Shown in pieces: positions 34,497 through 43,956 of a stretch of DNA of 64,000 nt. This DNA is from Micavibrio sp. UBA1850 (GTDB taxonomy: Bacteria; Pseudomonadota; Alphaproteobacteria; Micavibrionales; Micavibrionaceae), in assembly GCA_002338525.1 (NCBI GenBank), contig DDIM01000009.1, forward strand, positions 31,838 to 95,837. Reading direction: 5' to 3'. The position numbers and the translations under genes are program-made. The notes under the pieces were generated by a model. That model did not search any database, had not been told where the DNA came from, and saw only the letters and a program-made list of their open reading frames with translations. The first letter of the stretch is position 1. The number at the start of each line of letters is the position of its first letter.

Positions 34497-37181
34497 TTAT
34501 TTTGGCGGACTTGCCAAACCACCAAATAGCATACCAGTCGATTTAGCCGTATCTTTAAGTGCGTCCGTCAACTGACCACCCAGCATTCCACCACCAATTG
34601 CGGCATAACGAATAAGATTGTCGGCGGCATCTTCTGCCTGATCACCAAATGTTTCAACACTTTCACCCATCCATCTCAAGATACTGTTTGGTACCATATC
34701 AATTAATTTAAAGCATGATGTTGCAAGAATATAAATCAATACAACATAAAGTAATGTAAAGAAGAACTGGTCAACACCACTTCTGTAATACTCTGCATCG
34801 AAAAATGTTGGCGTACCTGTGCCCGACATATATGTTCCAGGGCTTGTGTATGAATCATAACCAGATAGGTTTGCGGCGGCCAGATCAAATAATTCGTTCA
34901 TCATCACAGCCATTGCCGTAAATATGCTCAAAGCTGCAATTAACCCAAACACAGTTGCAACAGGTCTGATCATAATTTCAAAAATAAGCAGATATCCATT
35001 TCGCGCGGCAGACCCTGCGATACCATCGCCATCAATTTTTAGGTGTGACAACGCCCATAGGGGAATGGCAACCATAGCTTCAAAAATACCCTTTACCCAT
35101 TTTCCTACAGCAAAGAAAAAGTAAATGAAGGGTAGGAATGGCAAAATATAGTACAATAAAAACCCTGTTGTCAGAGCAATTGTTCCAATTGTAATAAATG
35201 TGCCTGAAATACCGTCAACGGCTGCAACATACGGGTTGCCCTGTGTCGCCATTACACCAGAGGCTGCCGAACCAATTAAACCTATTCCTATGTTTCTAAT
35301 CGCCGCCTCTGTGATACTTTTTCCAAGACCTGCCATTTGCGCCAAAGGATGAACCTCGTTATTTTCTCGAATGTCAAATAATCCATTTGCACCAAACATA
35401 GCGCTTAGAACAGTCCCTATGACGTTTGAGTCATTTTCCATTGGCGGCGTAGGGTCAATTGTATCGTTCTGACCGTATTTATAAATCTCGTTAAGATATC
35501 CGGCAATACGGTCGGCCTGATCTTCTCCCGTTGCCTTCCAATTAAAGTCCTCACCATTGGGTAGCTGAGGCCCGTATGGGTTTACGTACTGTGAACCGGG
35601 AACTTTTTGTTCTCGCTCTTTTGCGACAAACTCCATCACGCTTGGCATGCTTTGCACTTCTGGCATTGCAAAAACGGCAGTTACAATTGAGCCATTGACT
35701 TGTGCAATTTGGTTAAACCATATACCGGCACCACCCCACCCTAGATCAAGCTGCATTGAGTCGTAGTCTAGCCCGATATAGCCCGCTAAGTTTCCATCGC
35801 TTAAAAACAGATCTAAATTGGCAGAAAGATCTGCTTGTGCCTGAGTGGCTATTGTTCTTAGATAATCTATAGGCGGTGCACCAGTACACCCCCCGCCCCA
35901 TACAGTTGGGCATGGTGCCGTACTTGGCCCTGAGGTCGTGATACGCTTGTCTGCTGTTTTGGTCGCCACAGAATTTAAGTCAGCACTTCCCCATAGGGCA
36001 GATATTAATGCAAAATACACGTTAGATATATCTGTTGCAAAGGGGTTGTCATCAGAATCCTGAGCCAGTCTTATCCCCCCGCAGAAAGGTTTAAAGTTAC
36101 CAACCTCTTTTGTGTAGTCTGCATTTACGCGGCCATATTGGATAATCATATCTTTTGCGCCGCCAAAATGTGATTTAAGGGCAGCAAATGATGTAACAGG
36201 CGCAATGCTTGATCCGTTTACCATGTATGGTGCGATATCATATCCATAAACGCGTTTGTAAATCGCTTTGCACGATACAACTGTGTGATAAAAACGAACC
36301 AAATCGACAGTGTCTGGTGCGTTGACTTTAATCACCATATTTTCAGAGCCAGTGCCCAAAGCATTTGAGAGGCTAGAGTTAAATATTTTCCATGTATTTG
36401 TACCCAAGCTAGAGCCTATTTTTGCAACGTGAAGCATAAAATACTGCCCCGTGTTTATTCCGTGCGCTAACGGCAGAAGAAGCATAACAGCAAGCACCAA
36501 TCGCAGTGGCGCATATACACTTGCAAAGCGTTGGCCAAATGGTGTGCCTGTTTGCATGGTTTCTAAAACCAGAACGATCACATAATAAAAAACAATGATC
36601 ATGCCGACAAACAGCATCGCAAGGCTGTAGAATCTAAATAGTGCATGAAGGCCATCATGAAACGCCCATGGCAGAGGATTCATGGGTGAGGCATCCCCAA
36701 GACATGCCACATTTTGACTGATACATGAGCCAAAAAATCCCGGTATTCCAAAAACACGATCCAGCATCATAAACGCCATATCGTCTGTGGGCGGTGTTGT
36801 TGTGAAAAACCCTGTTACGCCTGAGGCAACAGCCGGCCCAGAATAAGAGACAAGGAATAATAAAAGCGTGAATAATTGTCCCAAAAGCAAGGCAAAAGCA
36901 AGCACGACCAAGCCAAATACAGCAATCTGATCTACGTGGCGTATAGACCATTTCATATTACTGTATGCCTCTAAAAAGACATTAATGACACCAAAGCGGT
37001 TGGTATTGTTTTCACTCAGGTAGGGGTGACCCTTAGGGATAAGATTAATAATCGAAAACAGATAAGCAATCAAAGATGCCAAGTATCCGAAATTCAGGCC
37101 AAGATCTTTTATGCGCGGAATGATGCCGGGCATCAATGCGTACCTTGCCGATTTCTTTAATAATGTTGCTCCGTTACTCAT
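34497..37181 (-). CDS. DotA/TraY family type IVB secretion membrane protein (copy 2)
   Basis: 894 residues with the same architecture as copies 1 and 3. The N-terminal block is SARYALMPGIIPRIKDLG, then FGQRFASVYAPLRLVLAVML. The periplasmic stretch contains VVSCKAIYKRVYG, NFKPFCGGIRL and GWGGAGIWFNQIAQVNGSI. The C-terminal cluster is HPLAQMAGLGKSITEAAI, IFEAMVAIPLWALSHLKIDG, VDQFFFTLLYVVLIYIL and MVPNSILRWMGESVETF. The two periplasmic cysteines occur at matching places in all three copies and may form a disulfide. It starts 20 bases after the stop of copy 3, so the two are cotranscribed. In Legionella a single DotA, partly released from the cell, is essential for effector transport. Confidence 0.88.
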   Translation of the reverse strand: MSNGATLLKKSARYALMPGIIPRIKDLGLNFGYLASLIAYLFSIINLIPKGHPYLSENNTNRFGVINVFLEAYSNMKWSIRHVDQIAVFGLVVLAFALLLGQLFTLLLFLVSYSGPAVASGVTGFFTTTPPTDDMAFMMLDRVFGIPGFFGSCISQNVACLGDASPMNPLPWAFHDGLHALFRFYSLAMLFVGMIIVFYYVIVLVLETMQTGTPFGQRFASVYAPLRLVLAVMLLLPLAHGINTGQYFMLHVAKIGSSLGTNTWKIFNSSLSNALGTGSENMVIKVNAPDTVDLVRFYHTVVSCKAIYKRVYGYDIAPYMVNGSSIAPVTSFAALKSHFGGAKDMIIQYGRVNADYTKEVGNFKPFCGGIRLAQDSDDNPFATDISNVYFALISALWGSADLNSVATKTADKRITTSGPSTAPCPTVWGGGCTGAPPIDYLRTIATQAQADLSANLDLFLSDGNLAGYIGLDYDSMQLDLGWGGAGIWFNQIAQVNGSIVTAVFAMPEVQSMPSVMEFVAKEREQKVPGSQYVNPYGPQLPNGEDFNWKATGEDQADRIAGYLNEIYKYGQNDTIDPTPPMENDSNVIGTVLSAMFGANGLFDIRENNEVHPLAQMAGLGKSITEAAIRNIGIGLIGSAASGVMATQGNPYVAAVDGISGTFITIGTIALTTGFLLYYILPFLPFIYFFFAVGKWVKGIFEAMVAIPLWALSHLKIDGDGIAGSAARNGYLLIFEIMIRPVATVFGLIAALSIFTAMAVMMNELFDLAAANLSGYDSYTSPGTYMSGTGTPTFFDAEYYRSGVDQFFFTLLYVVLIYILATSCFKLIDMVPNSILRWMGESVETFGDQAEDAADNLIRYAAIGGGMLGGQLTDALKDTAKSTGMLFGGLASPPK

Positions 37182-37201
37182 AATTTCTTATCTAACCATT
37201 T

Positions 37202-40024
37202 TTATTTAGGCCTTAAAGCCTCGCTTAAACCGGCGCGACCAGCCATAGACCCTGCTCCTTCTGAGGCGCTTGTAATTCCATCGCTTAGCGCGGGGGCAAA
37301 ACGATATGTCGCCATTGAAGAGTATTGATACAGCCCTTCTGCAGGGTCTTTTGCCATGTCTCCAAACGATTTCACACCTGCGTTAATCCAACGGATCACA
37401 CTGTGCGGGATTTGGTCTATCAATTTAAATACTGACGTTCCTATCAAATATACCACGATGATATACATCACCATGAAGAAAAACTGGTCAACGCCGTTTC
37501 TGTAATATCCCATAGTGAGAGGATCATTTACCACCGCGGCTTCTAAGGTGTAGCCCACCAAGTTATCAGTTACGAGATCCCAAATACTATTAAGGACTGT
37601 GACAGAGGCTGCAAAAACCGTGGTGGCGGCAACCAAACCAAATAAGATCAAAGTGGGTCTTACGAAAATTTCTAGTAGCAAATAATAGCCGGATACAGAT
37701 TCTTGAGAAAGCAGCCCATCGCCTTTCAACTTTAGATGCGATAGCGCCCATAACGGTACACCGACCATGGCCTCGAAAATTGATTTTAACCATCCTGACA
37801 CAGCAAAGAAGCTATATAAAAACGGCATAAAGGGCAGGATATAATATAAAACTGAGCCAATAAGAATTCCTATAAACGCAAGCGCTGTGAAAAATCCGGA
37901 TAGCCCTGTCATTGCGCCGCCATATCCACCAGCCACTTCATTCATAACACCTCCAACAAATGAAGCGCCAGCTGCAAGGGCTAAATTTGTAATCGCATTT
38001 TCGATTAAGTTTCTTCCTACCGCCGACAGTTGCGCCAGTGGGTGTACGTGGTTCATGTCACGCATGGTCATGATCGGTGTCAGACCAAAAATTGTTGCAA
38101 GCGATCCTTCAAACGGATTGGCTTTTCCTGCTACACCCCTTGGGTCTGTTGCAGAATCACCACTCCAATACTCAAATGCCTTATATAAAACGCTGTGAAT
38201 CTCAATATCGTTGCCTCGCAACAGGTCGACATTGCCTGTTCCATCTGCAATAGGCGCAAATGCATCAATCATAGAGACATCGGCATTAGAGCTCATTTTG
38301 TAGTTCTTGACCTTCTCCATAACCTCGGGAAATTTAACGGCATGAGGCGTAGAAGATACAGCCACAACCAAGTCGCCATTCCACTCAGCTATTTTATTAT
38401 ACCAGACACCTGCAGTCGCCCATCCTCGGTCAAGATCAGCCGCTGAGAGTTCAAATGGATTAGGGCTAAGCGTCGAGAGGTAGCCCATGGTGTTATCAAT
38501 GTCTTTATTGAAGGTCTTTTGTAATTCTGATCCAGAATAGGCCTTATGTTCAAGAGGAATGGCTTTGTCCGAGCATGCCCCTACACCAACATAGGAGTAA
38601 CCAAGGCTACACGGCGCGCCTATAGTATTTTTACCTTTTCCTTCAAGATAATGAGACACCATTTTGTGCCCAAAAGCCTGTGATCTTTGGATTTCTGGTA
38701 TAGGTGAAACGGCAAGATAATCATCATTAGACAAAGGCGTCATAATATTTGCAAAATAAGCCCATGCCAGCTCACCTTGCAAATAAGGTATCGTTAGCTG
38801 GCGATAGGGGAAAACCATTGATCCACAATAGGGGCGTACGTTGCCTGCCATATTGGGGTAATCTGTAGTGCTTTTATGGCCAAAATATACGTGAATGTCG
38901 CCGTTATTATAAAATGTCAGCGCATCTGTAATACTGATTACTCCAGGGGATGTAAACGCCAGCTGAGAAACACTTCCGCCTAAATCAGTCTTAATAAAAT
39001 ATGGACGAATATCAATATTTTCCATTTGTTTGTAGGCATAAACACATGTATGGATCAGATCGATATAAGCAGCCAAATTTGTTACATCTGGTGCACGAGG
39101 GTGTATGATAAGACCCGGCGTGTCATAAGTTGGAGAGCCATCATAACTCGGTGTTTCGGAGTAAAGGTTCCCATTCACATCGTAGTAGCTGTAATCATCG
39201 CCTTGATATGTAGTGTTTGCGTTTGCCCCAAATGGCGAATAAACACCCGTCGTCCCGTTGAACGTAATCCATGCATTTGTGGCAACACCCGAGCCCCATT
39301 TTGCCACATATAACAAAGTATATTGCGCTGAATTGAGACCATGTGCGCCCATCGGGATCAAAAGCCCAAGCGCGACAATCAGTCTTAGAGGGCCCCAAAT
39401 TTTGTGAAATCTTTCACCAAATAGCTGACCTGTAATGGTCGTTTCAGCCACAATCGACACAATGTAGTAGAGAAAAACAAACACAGCCAGCACGAACAGC
39501 GCCGAATTGTAAAACTCTAGTATCGCATGTAGGCCGACTTGAAACCCTGTTGGAAATGTAGCGGCACTAATGGAGTATCCCGAGTTATAAATACCCGGCA
39601 CACCAAAGACGCGGTCTAGCAGTTCAAAGGCTATATCATTGGTTGGTGATGGCGTATCAATGATTGATGCCAATGCATGCGCGCTGCTTGCGAAAAATGA
39701 CATTAAATATCCAACACCAAACAGCGCAAAAATCACAAGCGCCATCAATGTTGTTACGAAAACAATTAATTTATCGATATTTTTTCGATTTACTTTCAGC
39801 TCATTTGCGGTGGCTGAGATCAGAGAAATAATTCCAAAGCGCCCTTGATTATTAGGGTCTAAATATGGATGGGTTTGTGGAAGAAGGCCCAAGTTTTTGT
39901 ACATAGAGGCCATAAATAATGGCAAATAGTTGAATCCACCAAACAAGCGTTTCAACCTTGGAAACACCTGTGGAAGTGTTGCATACGCAATCACGCTTTT
40001 TGGTTTTAATTCAACCCTTTGCAC
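37202..40024 (-). CDS. DotA/TraY family type IVB secretion membrane protein (copy 3)
   Basis: 940 residues, first gene of the leftward three-copy set. The shared blocks are VIAYATLPQVFPRLKRLFGG, FHKIWGPLRLIVALGLLIPM, IHTCVYAYKQMENIDIRPYF, NVRPYCGSMVFPY, GWATAGVWYNKIAEWNGDL, HPLAQLSAVGRNLIENAI, IFEAMVGVPLWALSHLKLKG and VDQFFFMVMYIIVVYL. It differs by a Tyr/Gly/Thr-rich insertion in the periplasmic part (around residues 255-300, e.g. YSYYDVNGNLYSE), so the copies have diverged most where they face outward. Its start codon follows a 203-base gap that must hold the promoter. Confidence 0.88.
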   Translation of the reverse strand: MQRVELKPKSVIAYATLPQVFPRLKRLFGGFNYLPLFMASMYKNLGLLPQTHPYLDPNNQGRFGIISLISATANELKVNRKNIDKLIVFVTTLMALVIFALFGVGYLMSFFASSAHALASIIDTPSPTNDIAFELLDRVFGVPGIYNSGYSISAATFPTGFQVGLHAILEFYNSALFVLAVFVFLYYIVSIVAETTITGQLFGERFHKIWGPLRLIVALGLLIPMGAHGLNSAQYTLLYVAKWGSGVATNAWITFNGTTGVYSPFGANANTTYQGDDYSYYDVNGNLYSETPSYDGSPTYDTPGLIIHPRAPDVTNLAAYIDLIHTCVYAYKQMENIDIRPYFIKTDLGGSVSQLAFTSPGVISITDALTFYNNGDIHVYFGHKSTTDYPNMAGNVRPYCGSMVFPYRQLTIPYLQGELAWAYFANIMTPLSNDDYLAVSPIPEIQRSQAFGHKMVSHYLEGKGKNTIGAPCSLGYSYVGVGACSDKAIPLEHKAYSGSELQKTFNKDIDNTMGYLSTLSPNPFELSAADLDRGWATAGVWYNKIAEWNGDLVVAVSSTPHAVKFPEVMEKVKNYKMSSNADVSMIDAFAPIADGTGNVDLLRGNDIEIHSVLYKAFEYWSGDSATDPRGVAGKANPFEGSLATIFGLTPIMTMRDMNHVHPLAQLSAVGRNLIENAITNLALAAGASFVGGVMNEVAGGYGGAMTGLSGFFTALAFIGILIGSVLYYILPFMPFLYSFFAVSGWLKSIFEAMVGVPLWALSHLKLKGDGLLSQESVSGYYLLLEIFVRPTLILFGLVAATTVFAASVTVLNSIWDLVTDNLVGYTLEAAVVNDPLTMGYYRNGVDQFFFMVMYIIVVYLIGTSVFKLIDQIPHSVIRWINAGVKSFGDMAKDPAEGLYQYSSMATYRFAPALSDGITSASEGAGSMAGRAGLSEALRPK

Positions 40025-40227
40025 CTATAAAAACCCTCGTAAGATACTCAATAAATCGCAACAATATAAAGCACGATAGATTAAATTTTATTTAATTTCT
40101 CTTTATTGTACCACGAGCTTTAAAAATAATGCCAACTTTTTGCCACATTTTTTATCGAAGGGCGCGCTATGCCATGCTCAGTCTTATGATTGAGCTGTCA
40201 GATCTAAGCGATTCAAATACTTGCCTT
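40025..40227 (-). promoter_or_regulatory. Promoter region of the DotA operon, with a hairpin
   Basis: 203 AT-rich bases between the L,D-transpeptidase stop and the DotA copy 3 start, both read leftward. GCTCAGTC (40176-40183), a TTAT loop and GATTGAGC (40188-40195) form an 8-pair stem downstream of the transpeptidase. It has no T-run, so it may be a weak terminator or an operator. The rest should contain the DotA promoter, which I cannot place. Confidence 0.35.
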
Positions 40228-41304
40228 TTACTCTTCTGATGACGATGCTGGTTTTGTCTCGTCATCTGATGAATGGCCGGGTGCGCGGCGTGCAATTTCA
40301 ACAGGGTAGCCTTGACGTTTGCGCAACGTATTTTTTATGATGTCCCAATCTATATCTTGTGCATCTTCACCGGCCACTTCCATGATGTCAGCAATGTCTT
40401 GTTCGTCAACATCATAGTCTGGCAAAACGCCGTCTTTTTCCATAGTTAGCGCATCTTCTAAATCAACATGCGCCTCAAGATATAGCGTATCATCAACCCA
40501 TGCAGTTTTAATGGGCTGGTTAATGACATTGACTTGTGTTCCGACAGGCACACGGGAAAAGAGCTTTTCAATGCCTTCAGGATACATACGAATACAACCT
40601 GAACTGACACGACGGCCAATTCCATAAGGCTTATTCGTGCCATGAATCAAATATGTCGGCCATCCAAGGTAGAGCGCATAATCACCTAAGGGATTTTCAG
40701 GGCCCGCCTCAACAACGGCTGGAAGCTCTGGATCCTCATCGCGCATGCGCTGCGTTGGTCGCCACGTAGGCGCTGCTTTTTTTCGCACAACTGTAGTTTT
40801 CCCCATCGGGGTCGCAAGCCCTTCGCGCCCTACACCAATAGGCAAAGAGATAGGGTCTTGTGCAGGATCTTGGTAGTAGTAAAGGCGCATTTCAGGCAGG
40901 TTAATGACGACACCTTTACGCTGCGCATCAGGTAATATATGCATTTGCGGCAAAATCACTTCCGCGCCTTCACCAGGAATCCATGGGTCAAGATGCGGGT
41001 TTGCTGCGCGAATTTCTATGAACCCTAAGTTGTGTGCGCGCGCCATGTGAACAAGTGTGTCCTCATATTTAGCAGTGACTTTTTTCATAGAGCCAATTGC
41101 AGATATTGGTTTTTTTACAACAACATCATCTGCCCCCTCTTCAGGGACGGCCTCTTCACTTTTTTCAGTGGCTGTTTTGTTTTTTTCAACGATAGGTTTT
41201 TTGTTTGGCATCGCTGCCATTTTACCATCGTCTTGAGCATGCACATTGTGCGAAGCGAGTAGCATTGCCACACATAAAAGTGTGCTAAAAAATTGAAGCG
41301 CCAT
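40228..41304 (-). CDS. Periplasmic L,D-transpeptidase (YkuD domain) with LysM-like segment
   Basis: 358 residues from the ATG at 41304, which begins a signal peptide (MALQFFSTLLCVAMLLASHN, cleavage near AQA/DD). An acidic Lys/Glu linker follows, then a LysM-like segment (TLVHMARAHNLGFIEIRAAN, EVILP), then the YkuD catalytic domain with LIHGTNKPYGIGRRVSSGCI, the nucleophile cysteine being in SSGC. It cross-links peptidoglycan 3-3 or attaches proteins to it. The tail after the domain (about 100 residues, Asp/Glu-rich) is longer than usual. The longer reading to 41346 overlaps icd and is rejected. It is probably cotranscribed with icd. Confidence 0.9.
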   Translation of the reverse strand: MALQFFSTLLCVAMLLASHNVHAQDDGKMAAMPNKKPIVEKNKTATEKSEEAVPEEGADDVVVKKPISAIGSMKKVTAKYEDTLVHMARAHNLGFIEIRAANPHLDPWIPGEGAEVILPQMHILPDAQRKGVVINLPEMRLYYYQDPAQDPISLPIGVGREGLATPMGKTTVVRKKAAPTWRPTQRMRDEDPELPAVVEAGPENPLGDYALYLGWPTYLIHGTNKPYGIGRRVSSGCIRMYPEGIEKLFSRVPVGTQVNVINQPIKTAWVDDTLYLEAHVDLEDALTMEKDGVLPDYDVDEQDIADIMEVAGEDAQDIDWDIIKNTLRKRQGYPVEIARRAPGHSSDDETKPASSSEE

Positions 41305-41317
41305 ATTGTTTTGATAC

Positions 41318-42529
41318 CTAACTAAGATCTTGTAATGTTGTTGCAACCTTATCCATAAAGGCTTTTGTCGTCAAATAAGACTGGTCTTTACCGACAAGAA
41401 GAGCCAAGTCTTTTGTCATATCGCCATTTTCTACAGTTTTGATGCAGGCCTTTTCAAGTCTGTCTGCAAAGGCGACCAGCGCGTCATTTCCGTCAAACTG
41501 CCCACGATAGCGCAGACCCGTTGTCCAAGCAAAAATTGATGCAATGGGGTTTGTTGATGTTTCTTTGCCGTCTTGATATTGGCGGTAATGCCTTGTTACT
41601 GTCCCGTGTGCGGCCTCGGCCTCTACGGTTTTTCCATCGGGTGTTAGCAAGGCTGATGTCATCAGCCCTAATGAGCCAAATCCTTGCGCCACAATATCAG
41701 ATTGAACATCTCCATCATAGTTTTTACACGCCCAGACGTATCCGCCCTTTGTTTTAATCGCAAAGGCCACCATGTCGTCAATAAGGCGATGCTCGTACCA
41801 CAATCCTTTTTCTTCAAAGGTATCTTTGAATTCAGCCTCATAAACAGCCGAGAAAATCTCCATAAATTTGCCGTCATATGCCTTTAGAATTGTATTTTTC
41901 GTCGACATGTAAACGGGGACGTTTCGCGATAAACCGTAGTTAAAGCATGCGCGTGCGAACCCCTCAATTGAGGCATCTAAATTGTACATACCCATCGCAA
42001 CACCTGCATCAGGGAAGTCAAATATTTCATGTGTTTCGGCTTCCGTACCATCCGCAGGCGTAAATGTCATGGTCAACTTTCCTGCTTTTGGGATTTTAAG
42101 GTCTGTTGCCTTATATTGATCACCAAACGCATGACGGCCTACAATAATAGGTTTTTCCCAACCTGGAACGTAACGCGGGATATTGTCGCATATTATTGGC
42201 TCGCGGAAGACTGTTCCGCCCAAGATGTTTCTGATCGTGCCGTTTGGCGAGCGCCACATTTTCTTCAACCCGAACTCTTCGACGCGGGCCTCATCCGGTG
42301 TAATGGTTGCACATTTGACGCCAACGCCATGTTCTTTGATAGCATTAGCCGCGTCAATTGTCACTTGGTCGTTAGTTGCGTCACGATTTTGTATGGAAAG
42401 ATCGTAATATTTTAAATCAATATCCAGATATGGCTCAATGTAATAATCTTTGATCCACGCCCAGATAATGCGTGTCATTTCATCGCCATCAATTTCTACA
42501 ACCGGGTTATCGACTTTAATTTTTTGCAT
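41318..42529 (-). CDS. icd: NADP-dependent isocitrate dehydrogenase (eukaryote-like, type II)
   Basis: 403 residues, the homodimeric type found in Alphaproteobacteria and mitochondria rather than the E. coli type. It begins IKVDNPVVEIDGDEMTRIIW. Isocitrate- and metal-binding segments include WRSPNGTIRNILGGTVFREP, the VYMSTKNTILKAYDG loop and DDMVAFAIKTKGGYVWACKN with the metal aspartates near DGDVQSD. EAAHGTVTRHYRQYQDGKET is the NADP site. It makes 2-oxoglutarate and NADPH in the TCA cycle. The ATG is immediately before the conserved N-terminus. Confidence 0.97.
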   Translation of the reverse strand: MQKIKVDNPVVEIDGDEMTRIIWAWIKDYYIEPYLDIDLKYYDLSIQNRDATNDQVTIDAANAIKEHGVGVKCATITPDEARVEEFGLKKMWRSPNGTIRNILGGTVFREPIICDNIPRYVPGWEKPIIVGRHAFGDQYKATDLKIPKAGKLTMTFTPADGTEAETHEIFDFPDAGVAMGMYNLDASIEGFARACFNYGLSRNVPVYMSTKNTILKAYDGKFMEIFSAVYEAEFKDTFEEKGLWYEHRLIDDMVAFAIKTKGGYVWACKNYDGDVQSDIVAQGFGSLGLMTSALLTPDGKTVEAEAAHGTVTRHYRQYQDGKETSTNPIASIFAWTTGLRYRGQFDGNDALVAFADRLEKACIKTVENGDMTKDLALLVGKDQSYLTTKAFMDKVATTLQDLS

Positions 42530-42600
42530 ATCTAAAATACTCCTTCAATTTCCAAGAAGAGAGTATAGCGTTTTTTCACTAAAAAAGAAGGGGGCGTGCG

Positions 42601-43293
42601 TTAGCCGATTTTATTCCAAATCGCATCATCACCCAATGTTTCAATTAATTGATCATGGGCAGCGGCCTCATCTGGGTTTAAGACATATTTACGCGGCTCG
42701 CGGAATGGTCGTTCAACCTTTACCGTATCATTGGCATTCTTAGATGCGCTTTCGTCGCTGACATCTATGCCTAGCCCATGTTGACGACCGCCGTTAAGCT
42801 CAAGATACACCTCGGCCAGTAGTTGGGCATCCAAAAGCGCGCCGTGAAATTCCCGCGAGGTATTATCAATACCGAAACGACGACAAAGCGCATCTAGGTT
42901 GGCAGGAGAGCCCGGAAATTTTTTACGAGCAATTTTTAATGTATCAATTGCGTCTTTTAATCTGAATTGCGGAAAACCTAGTTGTTTTAGCTCCCAATTC
43001 AAAAACTTGATATCAAATTCGGCATTGTGAATGACCAAGGCAGAATCGCCACAAAAATCTAAAAAATCACCCACGATTTCAGAAAATACGGGTTTGTCTT
43101 TCAAAAACTCTGTAGTGATCCCGTGAACAGCAACAGCCTCTTCAGGAACATCACGCTCACCATTAATGTATTGCCAGTATGTTTTTCCTGTTGGCACATG
43201 GTTGAACACTTCAACACACCCGATCTCAATTATGCGGTCTCCAGACTCGGGATCAAACCCTGTTGTTTCAGTATCGAGTACAATCTCTCTCAT
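42601..43293 (-). CDS. dnaQ: DNA polymerase III epsilon subunit (3'-5' proofreading exonuclease)
   Basis: 230 residues. The DEDDh exonuclease motifs are complete: VLDTETTGFDPESGDRIIEI (Exo I), VIHNAEFDIKFLNWEL (Exo II) and REFHGALLDAQLLAEVYLEL (Exo III, His and Asp). The C-terminal 50 residues form the linker that contacts the polymerase alpha subunit. It lies downstream of coaE and aroE on the same strand, the usual alphaproteobacterial order. Confidence 0.96.
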   Translation of the reverse strand: MREIVLDTETTGFDPESGDRIIEIGCVEVFNHVPTGKTYWQYINGERDVPEEAVAVHGITTEFLKDKPVFSEIVGDFLDFCGDSALVIHNAEFDIKFLNWELKQLGFPQFRLKDAIDTLKIARKKFPGSPANLDALCRRFGIDNTSREFHGALLDAQLLAEVYLELNGGRQHGLGIDVSDESASKNANDTVKVERPFREPRKYVLNPDEAAAHDQLIETLGDDAIWNKIG

Positions 43294-43332
43294 GGTTTTT
43301 GCCTTACTTACACTCTGCCTTACACTCTGCCA

Positions 43333-43956
43333 TTATGCAGGCGCGCACTCGGCGTGTGCGTTTAATTTTTTGATATCCTGCAACATAGCACGCAATTGAG
43401 AAAAACTTCTAGAGCGTCCAAGCCCCGTTTGCACAACAAAGTCAGACAATCTCTGTTTTTGTAAATCTGGCACTTGAGATTCCAGTATTGCATTGAACTT
43501 ATCTAGTGTCATGTTGGGCCTTGCCATCACGCGCTGTGTTTGAATATGAAATGGCGCAGTGACTGTAACGGTATAATCCACGCGATCCTGCGCGCCAGTT
43601 TCAAACAATAAAGGAATATCAAGCGCGACAATTTTCATGCCCTTAACGTGCATTTGTTTTATAAATTGGCGTTGGGATTCTTGCACAAAGGGATGAACAA
43701 TCGATTCCAGCGCGCCTTTTTTATCAGGATTGCCAAACACGATTTCGCCAAGTTTTTTACGATCTATACGATTCTGTTTTTTATTGTAGGCCTTGGGAAA
43801 GGTTTTTACGATTTCATCGAAGACTGTACTTCCGCTTTTTAAAGCGGCATGTGCCGCCTCGTCTGAATCATGGACAGGCACACCTAAGCGCATTAACATT
43901 TGGGAGGCCGTTGACTTGCCCATGCCAATTGAGCCTGTGATACCAATGACAATCAT
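43333..43956 (-). CDS. coaE: Dephospho-CoA kinase
   Basis: 207 residues, the last enzyme of coenzyme A synthesis. It has the P-loop IGITGSIGMGKSTASQMLMR, the substrate segment PVHDSDEAAHAAL and the lid in IVHPFVQESQRQF, with DIPLLFETGAQDRVD following. Its start overlaps the aroE stop by four bases. Confidence 0.95.
   Translation of the reverse strand: MIVIGITGSIGMGKSTASQMLMRLGVPVHDSDEAAHAALKSGSTVFDEIVKTFPKAYNKKQNRIDRKKLGEIVFGNPDKKGALESIVHPFVQESQRQFIKQMHVKGMKIVALDIPLLFETGAQDRVDYTVTVTAPFHIQTQRVMARPNMTLDKFNAILESQVPDLQKQRLSDFVVQTGLGRSRSFSQLRAMLQDIKKLNAHAECAPA

Noticed and set aside
37887..38446. Antisense frames of 83 and 103 codons inside DotA copy 3
   Set aside because: They are shadows of the long DotA frame with implausible composition and no start signal.
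31522..41304. A complete type IV secretion locus around the DotA genes
   Set aside because: Neighbours are a cation exporter, an L,D-transpeptidase and icd. No ATPase, coupling protein, lipoprotein or core-complex gene is seen, so only the DotA-type proteins can be claimed.
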